Shown here in pieces: positions 25,401 to 37,646 of a stretch of 64,000 bases of DNA. The translations under genes were made by a program, and so were the position numbers. Source of the stretch: Marisa cornuarietis (Eukaryota; Mollusca; Gastropoda; Architaenioglossa; Ampullariidae); contig SMMW01000522.1 of assembly GCA_004794655.1 (NCBI GenBank), forward strand, positions 2,108,001 through 2,172,000, in the 5' to 3' direction. Numbering within the stretch: the first letter of the stretch is position 1; each line of letters opens with the position of its first letter. The notes below the pieces were generated by a model that had not been told where the DNA came from, did not search any database, and was given only the letters and a program-made list of their open reading frames with translations.

Positions 25401-26318
25401 ACATAGATGTATAAATTAAAGAAAGAAAACAGTTTTTAATTGTTAGTCTTTTGTGATCACAGGTGTCATCAGGTGTCTTCATGAACAAGGCAAATTGAAA
25501 GAAGTGTTTTGCACAGAGACCCGTCCATACAACCAAGGGTCACGACTAACTGCATATGAGCTTGTTTATGAGAAAATGAATGCTACTCTTATATGTGATA
25601 GCATGGCAGCCATTTTAATGAGACAAAAAGATATTTCAGCAGTTGTGGTGGGTGCTGATCGTGTAGTTGCCAATGGGGACACAGCAAATAAAATTGGAAC
25701 TTATCAACTGGCAGTTGTTGCTAAATACCACAATGTACCATTTTATGTGGCTTGTCCTTTGACTTCATTTGATCGGTCAAAGGAAAGTGGAGCAGAAATA
25801 GAGATAGAGGAAAGACCCTTTGAAGAATTAACATTTATAAAGGGAGTCAAAATTGCTGCAGAAGGTATGCAAAAAAATTGTATAAACAAATGTAAGGTAC
25901 TGTTATGGTGTCGATATATGTAGTTTTCTTTTTTTTTTAGATTCTAGCATATTCTGTGATTTTGTATATTTCTTCCTTTGCACATCTTATAAAAAAATAT
26001 ACTGACGATCATGCCCACCAATCAGTCATTCAAACCTCATAAACCTCTTCAAAGGATCCTAATAGTTAACAAACGATTTCAATTCTTATCCACTGAAATA
26101 GTATAAAATATTTCAAAAATTAAAGTTAATAGTTAAATCTTTTAGTTTTTTTTCTTTTGTATCTTTTTTTTGTTGTTGCAGGAATTAATTGCTGGAATCC
26201 AGCGTTTGATGTGACACCAGCTGAGCTGATTACAGGTGGAATTATCACAGAGCATGGGGTTTTTCCTGCAAGCAGCCTTAATAATGAATTAAAAAAGTAT
26301 CAGAAAGAAACTACATAG
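22488..26318 (+). CDS. MRI1: Methylthioribose-1-phosphate isomerase (methionine salvage)
   Basis: Five exons: 22488-22619, 23921-24156, 25100-25269, 25463-25864 and 26182-26318 (stop TAG), with GT-AG introns and consistent phases, encode 358 residues (human 369). The enzyme converts 5-methylthioribose-1-phosphate to 5-methylthioribulose-1-phosphate in the cytosol. The N-terminus [22 protein letters not shown] is nearly that of human MRI1. Further family blocks are [55 protein letters not shown] and [14 protein letters not shown]. The probable catalytic pair is Cys196 and Asp245, both present. Exon 2 uses a GTTGAC donor, which is weak. Intron 1 contains a LINE 3' fragment. A broken copy of part of exon 4 lies downstream at about 28.5 kb. 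Confidence 0.96.
23222..23885 (+). mobile_element. Non-LTR retrotransposon 3' fragment (RT C-terminus plus ATT tail)
   Basis: Translation shows the typical end of a LINE reverse-transcriptase ORF ([20 protein letters not shown], then [15 protein letters not shown] and [16 protein letters not shown]), interrupted by a stop. A 3' UTR follows, ending in TGTGCGATAAAAAAAG and (ATT)n. The layout is that of CR1/L2-like elements. A second copy of the same family is at 61810-62235. It lies in MRI1 intron 1. Confidence 0.85.
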
Positions 26319-28484
26319 ACCATGTGTTGGTCACAGTAAGCAATCTGTTTATGAATATATTGCTTCTGATGGCATTGAAATCTTTCTTTTGTCCATAAAT
26401 TTAAAAGCAAAAGTCTTACTGATGTAATGGAATGTAGAATTGTCATGTATGGAGGGTTAAGCTGCAATTGTAATTTAGCTGTGTTTGAGGAAGCTCTTTT
26501 AAAGTATTTGATCTTGGAATACACTCCGATTAGACCTGGCGGTGCAGCCTGTGTTCCTCTTTTCTTGTGAAAAAGGTAAAGAAGCCATTACAGAACTACA
26601 AGAGAAGACACTAAAGCTCTAGTGGGGTGCAATGAGTGTAAGGATGTAAAGCCCTTTCGAAAGATACTGTTTCCCCAAACCTGATTGAATACCCCCTTTT
26701 CATTCTGGAGGTACATGCCGACAAACATCACTATGTACAGGAGGTCAACAACGCAGACGACAAGTTTGTACATGGATAAAGATATTAGATATGTATTGGC
26801 CTTAACCAATGGAGATATTTGGACCATACGTTAAGTTAATTAGGTGTATCTGTGTAAAAACACGACATCACAATATTGATCTCTTTTTTGTGCATGGCGA
26901 TGTTTGTAGACATGTACCTCGAGAACAGAAAGGTGTAATAGTTTAGAGACATTAGTTCAAGCGATGGCGGAACGTGCATCGATTTGAACGCTCACGATGA
27001 GCACCCAAACCTTCAACAAAAAGGGTCGACCATCAGTTAACACACAGAAGATGGATCTACGGCGGTGTCCTGTGGCAAGAGAGTCGAACCAGAGAACCGA
27101 TCATAGTCCAACAGCGTTTGCTTCACAGCAGCCCGGTGAGGGAGATTGTCGAAGGCACAATCGTTATATAATGGTAATATATAGATATATAGATGCAAGA
27201 TGATAATGTCAGCTGCTGGGCAACAAGCGGACAGTAACACAATGACTCTTGTTGCATCCCTCGTTTAGAGACACACTGCATAAGACTTTAGACGTGAGGT
27301 ATCGAACATTGATTTTTCGTTGACAGTTATCTTCTAACTGTTCATGTAAATTATTAACATTACTGCACATCAACAGCTAGAGTCGCTGTTCATCGCCAAG
27401 CCACATTCGTCCACAACACACTTTCTTACCATTAAACGTATTGTCACATCAAATCACGGACGTGTATAATACAAGTTCGTGATCAAATTATGTCGCTGAG
27501 AAAAATGGGAAATGGAGGTTGATGTTTCTACTCTTCTCCAGCTCCCGGCTACAATCTGTTGCCTGTACAAGTGATAGGCTGAGCAACCAGGCCTGGGTCG
27601 GTCGATGCCTTGCAAGACTTGTCTCTTCTACCTTCAGGTAGCTGAACCTCCCATGGCGTGCGGTATAGAAGGCCCGTTTCTCGTTGTTCCAGAAAGCATA
27701 CAAGACTCTTAATGCTTACATTTCCATGGGAAGCCGCTACTTATCTTTCCTAAAATCTCTCTTCCCAAATACCAGTTGTCCATGCCGACCCCCTACTCTA
27801 ACCTATACAGTTATCGAAGTCGGCATGGAGCTTTACCTTAGTTAATCGTTTGCTAACTGTTGCATCTTGTCCTGTTACAGAGATTTAGGAGTCTACGGCC
27901 TGAAGAATGTTAAATTCCTCTGCGTGTCATATTGCGAGACAGTAGGCTACATCATATAGTCACCAGACTCCCCTAACACTGTGGCTATGGATCTGAATGT
28001 GTAAAATAAAACGTGTAGCCTGGATATGAAACAGTTTAGTTGCGAAATGTTACAGTGGGGGAAGGGTTGTTCACCCAGATTTTGAGAAATAACATCTTGA
28101 ACTGACCTTTACCCAGTCGCTGGAAAACAGATGCATCCCAGTAGACCTTTACCTGTTGGAAATCAGTTGATTAATGGAAAACTTGCTAATTATAAAAAAG
28201 GCTGGAGACATTTTCCCCCATGAATAAGAGCTAGAAGTACCATTTGGTTAATATTTCAGAGCTTGAAATTTATCAAATTTTAACTATTTTTATTGGTGTT
28301 TATTCCAATTTATTCTTTAAAAATTATGATTAGCATTAATTGGTGGTGGGAAGGAAAAGAATCAAAAGACTCGCAACTGATAAGGCTGAATGTGGTGGAT
28401 GCAGCTATCTCTGACTCCATTCTTTGTCCGCTTTTGTTCCGAATTTAACTTTTGTTAAGATTTGTATCGTGGTATTTTCCGTTT
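26319..28484. other. Downstream of MRI1, no gene seen
   Basis: Mixed-composition sequence. A 71-codon open frame on the minus strand (27703-27488) and a 68-codon one on the plus strand (26997-27203) show no recognisable similarity, flanking splice logic or repeats, so neither is called. Confidence 0.5.
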
Positions 28485-28575
28485 TGATGAGAGGAAAATA
28501 TATTTCTGCAGTTGTGGTGAGTGCTGATCGGATCGAGTGGTTGCCAATGGGAACACACCAAATAAAATTGAAAAT
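28485..28575 (+). pseudogene. Fragment of MRI1 exon 4, frameshifted
   Basis: About 85-90 bp align with 25615-25700 of MRI1 exon 4. Shared stretches include GCAGTTGTGGTG, GTGCTGATCG, GTTGCCAATGGG and CAAATAAAATTG. The copy carries a 4-bp GATC insertion inside the codons for the catalytic GADRV loop plus scattered substitutions, so it cannot encode that segment. Similarity fades on both sides. It lies on the same strand as MRI1, 2.2 kb past its stop codon, consistent with an old partial tandem duplication. Confidence 0.8.
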
Positions 28576-28623
28576 CGCATGTCTCAGTTGAGGTAACAAA
28601 TGTAGTCTGGAATTATTAAGTAA

Positions 28624-28625
<2 letters not shown>

Positions 28626-28655
<30 letters not shown>
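28626..28655. repeat. (GT)n microsatellite
   Basis: About 15 GT units just downstream of the MRI1 fragment. Confidence 0.95.
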
Positions 28656-28656
<1 letters not shown>

Positions 28657-30899
28657 GGATATGTGTTTGAGAGGTTTAGGACCATAATTGTAATAACGTG
28701 AAAAGACCGTTTTTATTGTAATTGTTGTAAATGTAATTATTGCAAAATAATAAATGGGCTCTTCGATGAAATATACGAGAAAAGGAAGCTGGTATTTGTG
28801 TAATATATAGGTGTGTGTATGTCTGTGTGTGAGAGAGAGAGAGAAAGAGATGGACAGAAAGAGATTTAGTGAGCAAGAAATTAGTGAAAATAATAAACTA
28901 AATATAAACCAAAAACGTTGATTTCCACCACCAAACCCCCTTCCACCTGTCAATTCCCTGTGCCACCTGTTTATGGGTTAGGATCTTGCCTAGTTTGTGG
29001 GGAGTGGGGTGCAACCCCTAACTCAGTGAGTAGAATAAGGGGATTGAAAGAAAATCCGGTTTAGAGTTGCTCTAAAATTGCCTGGATTATGGCGACACAC
29101 TAATAAGCATTGATGGACTCAAGAGAGGCAGAAATTACACCTTTTGTGAAAGCCCAAGCGGAATGAGGGATGAAACCCAGCCCAGCCCCGCAGTGGCGTT
29201 ATGAATGCTTATAGAGTGAATACAATGAACACAATGGAACAGATCGATGGCGAAGTCGATAGACTATTTTCTGTAGTCTCCTGGTCAGTGTGCTGGTGTT
29301 TGAGACAAGATCCTGAGCTTTAATATTTATGCAGACCGTGGTCAGATTGAGACGATCCTGAACTTGAATATTTGTTGAGGCTGAGGAGAGACGGCTTGCC
29401 ATGAACATCATCTTCGTGGTGTGAGCTTCATTCAGCATGCAAGTCACAAGATGAAGAGGTAGACGTGTTTGTGGATGTGAGACACAGCAGTAACTGATTT
29501 TTCTTAGTAGTCTTTACAAACGTGGCTTTTTTTTAGCATGTTTGTGTTATGCATCTAGATGTTTGGTGACATTATTTTTCTTAGATATTTCAGCAATATA
29601 ATTTGTTTAGGCACTTTCAAGCCCCCCAATCTCGATGTCTGTTGGTTCAGCAATATTTGAAGTTTCTTAAAAATTTTCTTTCAAATGTAGCTATTTGTTG
29701 CGATTTACTCAAAGTTGTCTGCGTCTAGGGACTTTTTTCCGTAGAGGTATCTAGGTGTAGAAGTGTTGCCTTTATTATTTTAGTAGCTTTGTGAATAGCG
29801 TGTCAAGAACAGTAGACTTCAAAACGTGGAAGCTGGGTTTGCAATCGTTAGAGAATAACAGGTAAATGTCTCATACTGGAGTATTTTATGTAATTGATAT
29901 TTACATATTTTTACAATAGGAGTAAAACGTCACATGAGGGAGTAGTTTATTTACTATAGGAGTAAAACTTGGGAAAGTACTTTGTTATTTAGATGATAAA
30001 AGGAAAATGTCAAATAGGGGAGTATTTTGTTAAATATACGACAGAAATAAAATGTAGCAAAAGAACAGTCATAAATAGGAGCTAATATTCCTTGTAGCTG
30101 GCTTGAAAACGCCTTTTTCATTGCAGACCACAATGACTCGTAACAATCCTCATAGCCCTTCCATACTATTAATAGATAAAGGGGTTTAACAACCTGTTCA
30201 TTGTGGTTAAAATTCAGTACTACCATTTTACTCACTCCACCGACCAACACGCACTCGCATACGCATAAGCAGTATAGTGCGATATGTTCCTGCCAGAATC
30301 CGTGCAAACGACTGCTTTTCTCCATCCGTGAACGTTGCCTAGGAAGATTTTTGTTTTTATTCTCGTTAACTGCAGCAGCCACAACAAAACAACATTGGAA
30401 CAATAAATATATAGCTTCAGATAGTGTGGAGAACTTGTTGGTAGCATGTTAGCGGCTCTGTCGCTTCGAGTTGGTCAATATTCCTCCTTACAAGCCGCCA
30501 TGAGCTGTTAGAAGTAAAGACACATTGTTGAGTAGTGGAACATTTATAGAGCGTCTGTATCGAGTGTTTCAGCGCAGAAGCTGTCTAACCCAATTTCATT
30601 GATGTTAAAGGGCAACACGAGCGCTCAGCGAAAATCGCAGAACATTGAGCATGAAGTATCACAAAAACATATTCCGGTGGTAATTTATGACGAAGAGGCA
30701 CTAGAAAGAGTGTATAAATTTTTTTCTAAATCACACTTGGATTTGTCAAGAAAACAGGAAGTGACAAAAGGGTAGTATTTCTAAAAATTGCATCGTCTGC
30801 ATGAGCTGAATTCGAAGAGAAAAGATGCAATCCTCGGCAAAAGAAAACAGACGGGAAACAACGTGCTGTTGCTGAATGTTCTCTTCGACACTCTGATTA
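28656..30899. other. Intergenic, no gene seen
   Basis: Contains short GA and GT runs near 28810-28845 and a loosely repetitive AT-rich stretch around 29880-30060 in which AGGAGTAAAAC and GGGAGTA-like phrases recur. No coding similarity was found on either strand. Confidence 0.5.
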
Positions 30900-31290
30900 A
30901 GTTAGTTACTAAAAATAAAGGCTACAAACGCCAATGGATTAATTTTGTCCAGAGATCTGCATAATTAGGCATCTCTACTTTGTTCAAACTTGCCGTGCAA
31001 ACGTCCCTACATCAAGAATTTGCTCAAAACATTTCAAAAGCGATCATTATCCACTCACTTATGCAGCAGAGCCAATCTTGAACTTCCAATAAAACGAAAA
31101 GAGATCTCTTACAGCAGTGCCAACTATACTAAAGCACGAGGTGTTAAAACCACCAGCGCCTGCTGGCAAAAAGCTTAAGCAAAGATCAAGCACCAGATAT
31201 GCAACATCGACGCTTTCTACACCATCTGGTCTACAAATAACATCGAGACGCAAACGCAAACACCCTAAAACAATGACAGCTGGCGCCTGA
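30900..31290 (+). pseudogene. Decayed THAP-type zinc-finger remnant
   Basis: In one frame 31006-31080 reads PTSRICSKHFKSDHYPLTY, the C-terminal zinc-ligand half of a THAP domain (CSxHF). After an in-frame TAA at 31090-31092 the same frame continues KRSLTAVPTIL, the AVPTIF box that ends THAP domains. Upstream, in another frame, 30923-30955 gives YKRQWINFVQR, matching the conserved Trp region. The halves are separated by a frame change and stops. A basic, Ser/Lys-rich stretch follows to the TGA at 31288. THAP domains occur in host DNA-binding proteins and in P-like transposases; I cannot tell which this was. Confidence 0.65.
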
Positions 31291-33540
31291 AGGGCACCAT
31301 TGATGTGCGTGCTTAAAACAGCTAAAAAAGAATTGAGAGAGACAAACGTATGAGGAGCTTAGATGGGAACACGTGCGAGTTAGTAAACAGTAAATTTTGC
31401 ATGCATCTAAATGAGGAAGTTTTTACATCCATAAATGTCTAAACAAATTTTATGTTATTATATTTTTAATAGTTAGAAAGTCATTACCAGCAGTCAGTTT
31501 TAACTATAAAATACAACTGCAATGCTGGACATTAATGATCTAACGTTAGAGTTAATCTTAGACAAACGCACATTTGAAATGATTTTATATTTTATTAAAA
31601 AGAAGACACATGGAAAATTAACTCAAATGCGTCCACTTAGTAACAGACAGTCAATAATAACAAAACGTAGACTGCAATGATCGTGTTTGTTGCCCATTAA
31701 ATTTTGATCTGGAGAAAATTTACTTACCAGTTTGTTGAGTGAAGTCTTTTTTGGACCTTTTGGTTTTTGGCTTCAGTCAAAACTTCTGAATAAAGTTCAA
31801 ATCTGTAGGGCTGTATTCCAAAATCAGCGGTTTCATTTTCGTGGCAATAAATCGCTTCTTGAACACAGCAATCTGAGCGATGTTTCTTTATCTGACTAGA
31901 AGACATGCATAGATTTACTGGACTCCTGTTACAAATACGCCATGGAACTCTCCAGTATAGGAGAGTATTTTTCAGCTTTCCTAGTGGCAGGTGAGAATGC
32001 CAATGTTTGAAGACTGATATCTTTAAAATTAATCTATGTACTCATATTTTGAGAATTTTTAAAAAGGAACTTAACCCGATCATAAAGAACAAATGCACTC
32101 GTGTTGCCCTGTAAGAAGAGGTCATTTCAAAAGCTGCCTCGAAAACTGGCATGTCTGTTTATGAAGCTTTCACGTCAACACGATAAACAGTAAAATACTG
32201 AATAACTGTCACCAGTGAAAGGTTCTTGTCAATTGGCTATATTGAAGAAAGTCGCTAATGGATCAGAAGGACCTGCTAGATAACGTTAGTCATAAAACAT
32301 AAAGAGCAGCGAGAACATTACCCAATTTTTCCCCCCGGATTGAAATTTTAAAGGCACAGTATTAATCGTTGTATGACAGTATGTCGAAAAGATATTTTTG
32401 TGGGATTGTTTTGAATGAATTTGCACGGTACATAGTTCTGTGTTTGCATGTGGTCATTTATTTCTGTTAGTTTCGGGATGGATACAACTTTAAAATGTTA
32501 GTTTGAGTTGTGTGTAACTGGTAATGCAGAAGTGATAGAGATTTTCTCTTTCTCTCTCTCACTTTCACAAACACGCTCATACACAGAAACTAAGACAGAT
32601 TTAAATGTATAATCAAGCACACAATCACTTCATAGAAAATTGAATTAAATGCTAACATTGGCCTTTTACTTGATCACAAACAATAAAGTCCAGTTTTAAA
32701 GTCTTCCTGTCACGTGATCGAAACTGTAGCCCCAGTTTAATATATATATATATATATGAGCTCTTTAAATAAAGACGCTACGCACGCCTGCTAAAGGACA
32801 CATGAGATAAACTCCGTGAAGCCAAGAAGTTCATTACAGCTGGTCAAGATAACTGTTACCTGTTACTTGTTATGACGTGAAGCTGTCCACAGTGACCACT
32901 AGTGATTGTCAAGAGGCACAGCTGTCAACTCTGATATGGTTTCTGCTTGAGCACTGATACCATCCTGTCGGAAAGCACTACAAATACAAAGTAAGATATT
33001 TGGTCTTTTGGATTAGCGTGTGGCTATTCTTGTTGAGGCTGGCTGGCTTAAAATGTATATAATGTACTCGTCATCAGCGAATTTGGTGTCTACTAAATGT
33101 TCATTGCTTAGTGGGGGGGGGAGAGGGGTTGCTATAGTGTTTATAAAAGGGTACTGATCACTAAATTTTCCATAGACGGGAGTAGTGGGTGGTGATTAAA
33201 CATTTAGTGGAAATAAAAATTCTTTTTTCCTTAGACTTGATCTGGGGGCTTGAAATCAGTCATGGATGCACACCTAGAAGTCTATATAAATCTGCGATAC
33301 AAACTTTATTGGGGTGGTGGCAGTAACTGATAAATGTATACTGGGGGTAAAGACAGGGAAAATAAAGTATGGAGTGGGGACTATATGCTAAATGTTCATT
33401 AACGCTGGCTAAATAATTGAGGATGTGCGGAGTTCAGTACTTACGAATTCACAGCCCAGGATTCTTGCCCCGCATTCCTTTTACAACTCTTTAGAATCGT
33501 CTTCTCACCTCCTTCCCCTCCCCCATCTTTCTCTCTCGCC

Positions 33541-33543
<3 letters not shown>
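31291..33543. other. Intergenic, no gene seen
   Basis: AT-rich sequence with a (TA)8 run at 32741-32757 and a G9 run near 33113. No recognisable coding exon on either strand. Confidence 0.5.

Positions 33544-33592
<49 letters not shown>
33544..33592. repeat. (GT)n microsatellite
   Basis: About 24 uninterrupted GT units. Confidence 0.97.
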
Positions 33593-33596
<4 letters not shown>

Positions 33597-33903
33597 GTAT
33601 TTCTTGTATGCGTGTTTATATGTACTAAATTTAATTTTAAAGGACATCTGAGGTGGTCTAATGACTAGATAAAGCACAGTGACGTGACGATTTGCCCGAA
33701 TAGGATATATTCCCAGTTCTCTCACTGGCTAAGGTCTTCACAGTGAAAACGTTTCCATGTCAGAAAATAATTTGCTGCCTTCTGAAAAGAAGAGGAATAC
33801 CGAAGAGAAAAATTCCTAGTAATAATAGATGCAAGATTGAAACAACTCACATTTTAACACCTAAGCCTGTTCTCGACACCTTACTTTCTTGATTACATTC
33901 AAC

Positions 33904-33993
33904 ATGAAATTCGCTTACTGTGTATTTCTGGTCTATATCTCACGAGTAGTGTTTACGATTACTGCAGATCCCAACAAGTGGCGAGAAGTTTAG
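33904..33993 (+). other. Upstream small ORF, 29 codons
   Basis: ATG to TAG, 60 bp before the start codon of the 167-codon gene at 34054. The product begins MKFAYCVFLVYIS, hydrophobic like a signal peptide, and is 29 residues long. A plausible splice acceptor (ATTACTGCAG) ends at 33966 inside it, so the region may instead be a 5' UTR exon boundary. Confidence 0.25.
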
Positions 33994-34053
33994 AGTCACC
34001 CCTAGTGTGAGGATTCTACCTCATCAATCCCGACAAAACTGTCAGCGATAGCG

Positions 34054-34557
34054 ATGGAGTTTGGAATTTTCGACACCAACCGTGAGGCGCGGTTCGAGTC
34101 TATGAGGAAAGAGTGGCGCAGTGCGCAGGTGCTGCGCCGACATGAGGACCTCCGCAAGCAGTGCGAACGGGAGGTGCGGGTTTATGATAAGGCTAAACGG
34201 GTATTAGAGGTCGAGTCCCGGCGGGCACAGCTGCGCTACCTGGAGCGCTTGAAGGCCCTGCACCACCAGTACCCGACTAGGAGCAGTCAGCAGAATACGG
34301 GTGGTGTTCGCACCCTCGCTACACCCTCGGCGCCTGTTTCCTCTAGAGACCTGCTGCCCGAGTCTTCATCAACAGCGGAGGATCCACCAAAGGCTGCAGG
34401 CCACCGCTTCCTCTTCCGCGTGCTGAGGCGAAACGGGAAATTGGTGTACATCCGAGACGAGATAGAGGCCCTAGGTCCACGATCCTTCACGAACCGTGGA
34501 GACAGCAGTTCGGGGCCGGCGGTTCGCATTCCAGCACGATCCATGACATCGTTTTAG
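34054..34557 (+). CDS. Intronless coiled-coil protein of unknown function, 167 aa
   Basis: A single open frame with GC-rich, codon-like composition unlike its AT-rich surroundings; the stop is TAG. Residues about 8-70 are highly charged and predicted helical, with Lys/Arg/Glu/Asp heptads (RKQCEREVRVYDKAKRVLEV and on), suggesting a coiled coil. Residues 75-115 are Ser/Thr/Pro-rich. A second conserved-looking patch, HRFLFRVLRRNGKLVYIRDE, lies near residues 115-135. No signal peptide, membrane segment or catalytic motif is visible. Residues in the coiled coil align without gaps to the gene at 37647-38237 on the opposite strand. I do not recognise the family. Confidence 0.6.
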   Translation: MEFGIFDTNREARFESMRKEWRSAQVLRRHEDLRKQCEREVRVYDKAKRVLEVESRRAQLRYLERLKALHHQYPTRSSQQNTGGVRTLATPSAPVSSRDLLPESSSTAEDPPKAAGHRFLFRVLRRNGKLVYIRDEIEALGPRSFTNRGDSSSGPAVRIPARSMTSF

Positions 34558-34669
34558 CGCAGCTTGCGATGTCTATTTTAGCGATTTTTCAAAGAAAAAA
34601 ATTGTAAAGCTACAGCTACAATTTTTTGAACATTCCTGAAAGAAAAACTAAAGCCCACCACTCTCTCTA

Positions 34670-34671
<2 letters not shown>

Positions 34672-34723
<52 letters not shown>

Positions 34724-34763
34724 AGAGAGAGAGAGAGTGAAAGAGAGAGAGAGAGAGAGAGAA
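34672..34763. repeat. (GT)n followed by (GA)n
   Basis: About 24 GT units run directly into an interrupted GA tract, about 110 bp after the stop of the 167-aa gene, so probably in its 3' UTR. Confidence 0.95.
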
Positions 34764-35324
34764 AACGGCGAGTCATGCAGGGTGGTACAAAATGATTTGA
34801 AAGCGTTATATTTGTGATCTGATGTGGAGAACACCTTTATGTTCAGGTGGATATTTTTTAACAAGGATTTTGACAAGCTAGGGTGGAAGTTTGTCCCAAT
34901 TCCATACTATCTTCAGATTTTTGTTTTGTCTGTATAAATATAAAGTATTTAAACCATTGCATTAGGAACTGTTCGTACTATCTTAAGTTTATTAGACTGC
35001 ACGTGTAGTAAGCAAAAACATACGCTGAAGAATATTTAGGACATGAATATAAAAATAACAACACATACACACACACGCACGCACGGGCGTACACATGCAT
35101 GCATGCGCACTAACACATATTCATGAGTTATTAACACAAATGTTATATGATCTGAAGTATTTCTATGACTGGACTTGTATGGTGAACAGGAATATCTGCA
35201 GCCTTGATCAGAGTTTTTCAAATGATATGCACACACTGGAGCAGCTTTTTACTACATATCATTCATGTTATCTGGCATTTTCTAGACACCAATTTTGCAT
35301 GTTATGTTGCTTGCATCATGTCTG

Positions 35325-35425
35325 TGTTGTCTTTTTGGGGAGATGGGGGGTTAAGCACCATGAGCCTGTTCATAGGACCGGGATATGGCGCGATATAAAT
35401 TCACTGTATTATTATTATTATTTCT
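35325..35425 (+). mobile_element. LINE/SINE 3' tail with (ATT)n
   Basis: The segment ends GGCGCGATATAAATTCACTG followed by (ATT)n, the same terminal layout as the elements at 23.2 and 61.8 kb but with different body sequence. Only the tail is recognisable. Confidence 0.5.
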
Positions 35426-36270
35426 GAAAATATGCTTACCCTGGTTTAATACATTGATATGATCATGCTGTTTTTCTACGTTTTGTTGAAAAGCAATTTG
35501 AGATGTCCTGTCAAGAGAACAGATTATTTGATTTCCAACACTTAAATTAATTTATCTCATGTTGTTAAATGGCTGAGGACCTCGAAAGTTGGAACGCACG
35601 CTTTATAACAATTGTTCATGAATTCAATAAAAATCCGTCCAGATGAAGATAACTCTTCATTATTCTTTAACTTCAAATGTTTGACACTGGCGTGTTTTGT
35701 TAACTTGTGAATTTGATGAGAATCGAGTTAGAAGACTGTCCCTGATATGCCGATAATACACGATGCAGATGACGTGGCTGCTTTATGCAGAAGCACCTGA
35801 ACAGCTTTGTGGGCTTTCTTTATCAAGATTATTAATATGTCAGCCTCTAAGGGGTGTTGAAATCTTAAAAATATATACATACATATTCACACACATTCCT
35901 ATCTTTATATATATCTCTCACTTACATACACAGGGTTTATATCGTGCTTGTCAGGCAACAGCACACAAACTAAGCTCTTGTTTCAACACAGTCCGCGAGG
36001 GGATCCAATTATACAGCGTGTTTCCTTCTACTGCACTCAACGACTGCTGGGGTCTTGAGCAAACTATCAGACACCTTTTAGGCTCCAATAAGAGCGATAG
36101 ATTCTTCAAATGGTGAGGCTCATTTATCTGTTTTATTGGGCAAAATATCAGACATCTTAGTAAAGGTCCTCCCCTAACTTGTCGTAAGTCATTTGGGAGG
36201 GGGGTATCAGAGACCTCCATTTTCTCGGGGTCAGCTCATCTCCTCTCCCTCGCTGCCTTCCCTTCTTCGA

Positions 36271-36424
36271 CTTTTTTTTATAGAGCCAGGTACCAATTTG
36301 ACGACGACTCGGACAGCGAGCCCTGACAACAGGTCGTCTGGGGGAAATGCGCCACATGGATATTGAACCGGGGCCTCTCGATTCGGAAGCCGCTGCTCTA
36401 ACTACTCGGCTATCCACTTCCCCT
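36271..36424 (-). mobile_element. tRNA-derived SINE
   Basis: On the minus strand the head reads GTGGATAGCCGAGTAGTTAG (A box) and, about 30 bp on, CCCGGTTCAATATCC (B box). A body of about 80 bp and a T8 run at 36272-36279 (A-rich tail on the minus strand) follow. The cloverleaf is imperfect, so it is a SINE head rather than a tRNA gene. Confidence 0.65.
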
Positions 36425-37318
36425 TCCAACCTTAGAGCGATAGATCCCACCTCAAACGGTGAGTTTCCTTTTTTTTTTGCGCAAAGACGTGTCAGCTAGT
36501 TGTGTGGTTAGAGATGTAATCGTTTCTAAAACCTTTTCTTTATATATACTTTAAACGTTCAACAAAAAGTCTATTTCCGTGCGCCCAATTTCCAGAGAAC
36601 GTTCTTCTCTAAATGTACGCCCTTAGCTTGGGAGTTGCCAGAACACGTGAGACCTTGAGTACCACCGGGGTATTTCGCGGTATTACGTCTCCACTCAAAG
36701 GCGCTCAAGGAAACTAAGTGTGCGCAGATTACGCAGACACCGATACACAGGTACAAACGTACTGATACGTGATTAATAAGTAACAGCCCCAGGGAAAATT
36801 TAAAGTCCTAAGGTACTGATAATGCAAACATTTGTTGATGCAGAAGTATTTAGAAAGAATTGGAAGTTACATTCTTTGAATTTTCTCTGTAATGATGAGC
36901 TAGGCTCTGTCTAGTAGACATACTGTTCCTATCCCTTCTTTACAAGTATGAGTAACAAACCTTTGTCACTTCTTTAAATGCATACACAAGACATTTCCGG
37001 AAACCTCTGAGAAATATATTATCAACTTCATGAGTCATCAAGCGATGAAACACGACGCATTTCCTCATGTGGTCTCAAGAATAAAGTGTACTGCTCAGTT
37101 TTCCACTGCATTCTAAATTAATAATAACAAACAGGACAAAGCACAAAAAGCCTAAGGTTATGACTTCTCACAATTCTAGGTGCAATCTGTATGTAATCAC
37201 CATTGCCAGCTTGATAGGCGCCGTAGGAATTTGTCCTTTATTACAGGACAAGTGTTCTTCGAAAGTATATGAATAGAATCATAAGAAACTATAAGAAATG
37301 AAGGAAAGTCAAAGAAAA

Positions 37319-37320
<2 letters not shown>
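36425..37320. other. Intergenic, no gene seen
   Basis: No credible exon. Short open frames (for example 36756-36571 minus) lack any recognisable similarity. Confidence 0.5.

Positions 37321-37379
<59 letters not shown>
37321..37379. repeat. (CA)n microsatellite
   Basis: About 29 CA units, about 270 bp beyond the stop of the minus-strand gene at 37647. Confidence 0.97.
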
Positions 37380-37381
<2 letters not shown>

Positions 37382-37646
37382 TTACATGGGATTTACAGGG
37401 CTTGATTGTTCGATCAGTGATGAGATGGCTAAAAGTAGTGAGCCCTGTCTGTTGACTAGCACTGTAACATCGCACCTAAGTACCACGCAGTATACCTATA
37501 GGGGCGTGATTTTCGCCATCTTATTGTCTTATTGGCCATTCTTGCTCAGGCATAGCCGACAGTGACGCACCAGTGGCACCACGTATCCTGTTTAAAAAAA
37601 AAGTCTTACCAATCCGATTGTCTTCTATGTGAACGTGACATGCATG

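Noticed and set aside
28405..28953. 182-codon minus-strand ORF
   Set aside because: It runs through the (GT)n and GA tracts and across the MRI1 fragment in antisense; the translation is simple repeat.
36358..36424. Possible tRNA gene on the minus strand
   Set aside because: A and B boxes are present, but the acceptor and anticodon stems do not pair; better explained as a SINE head.
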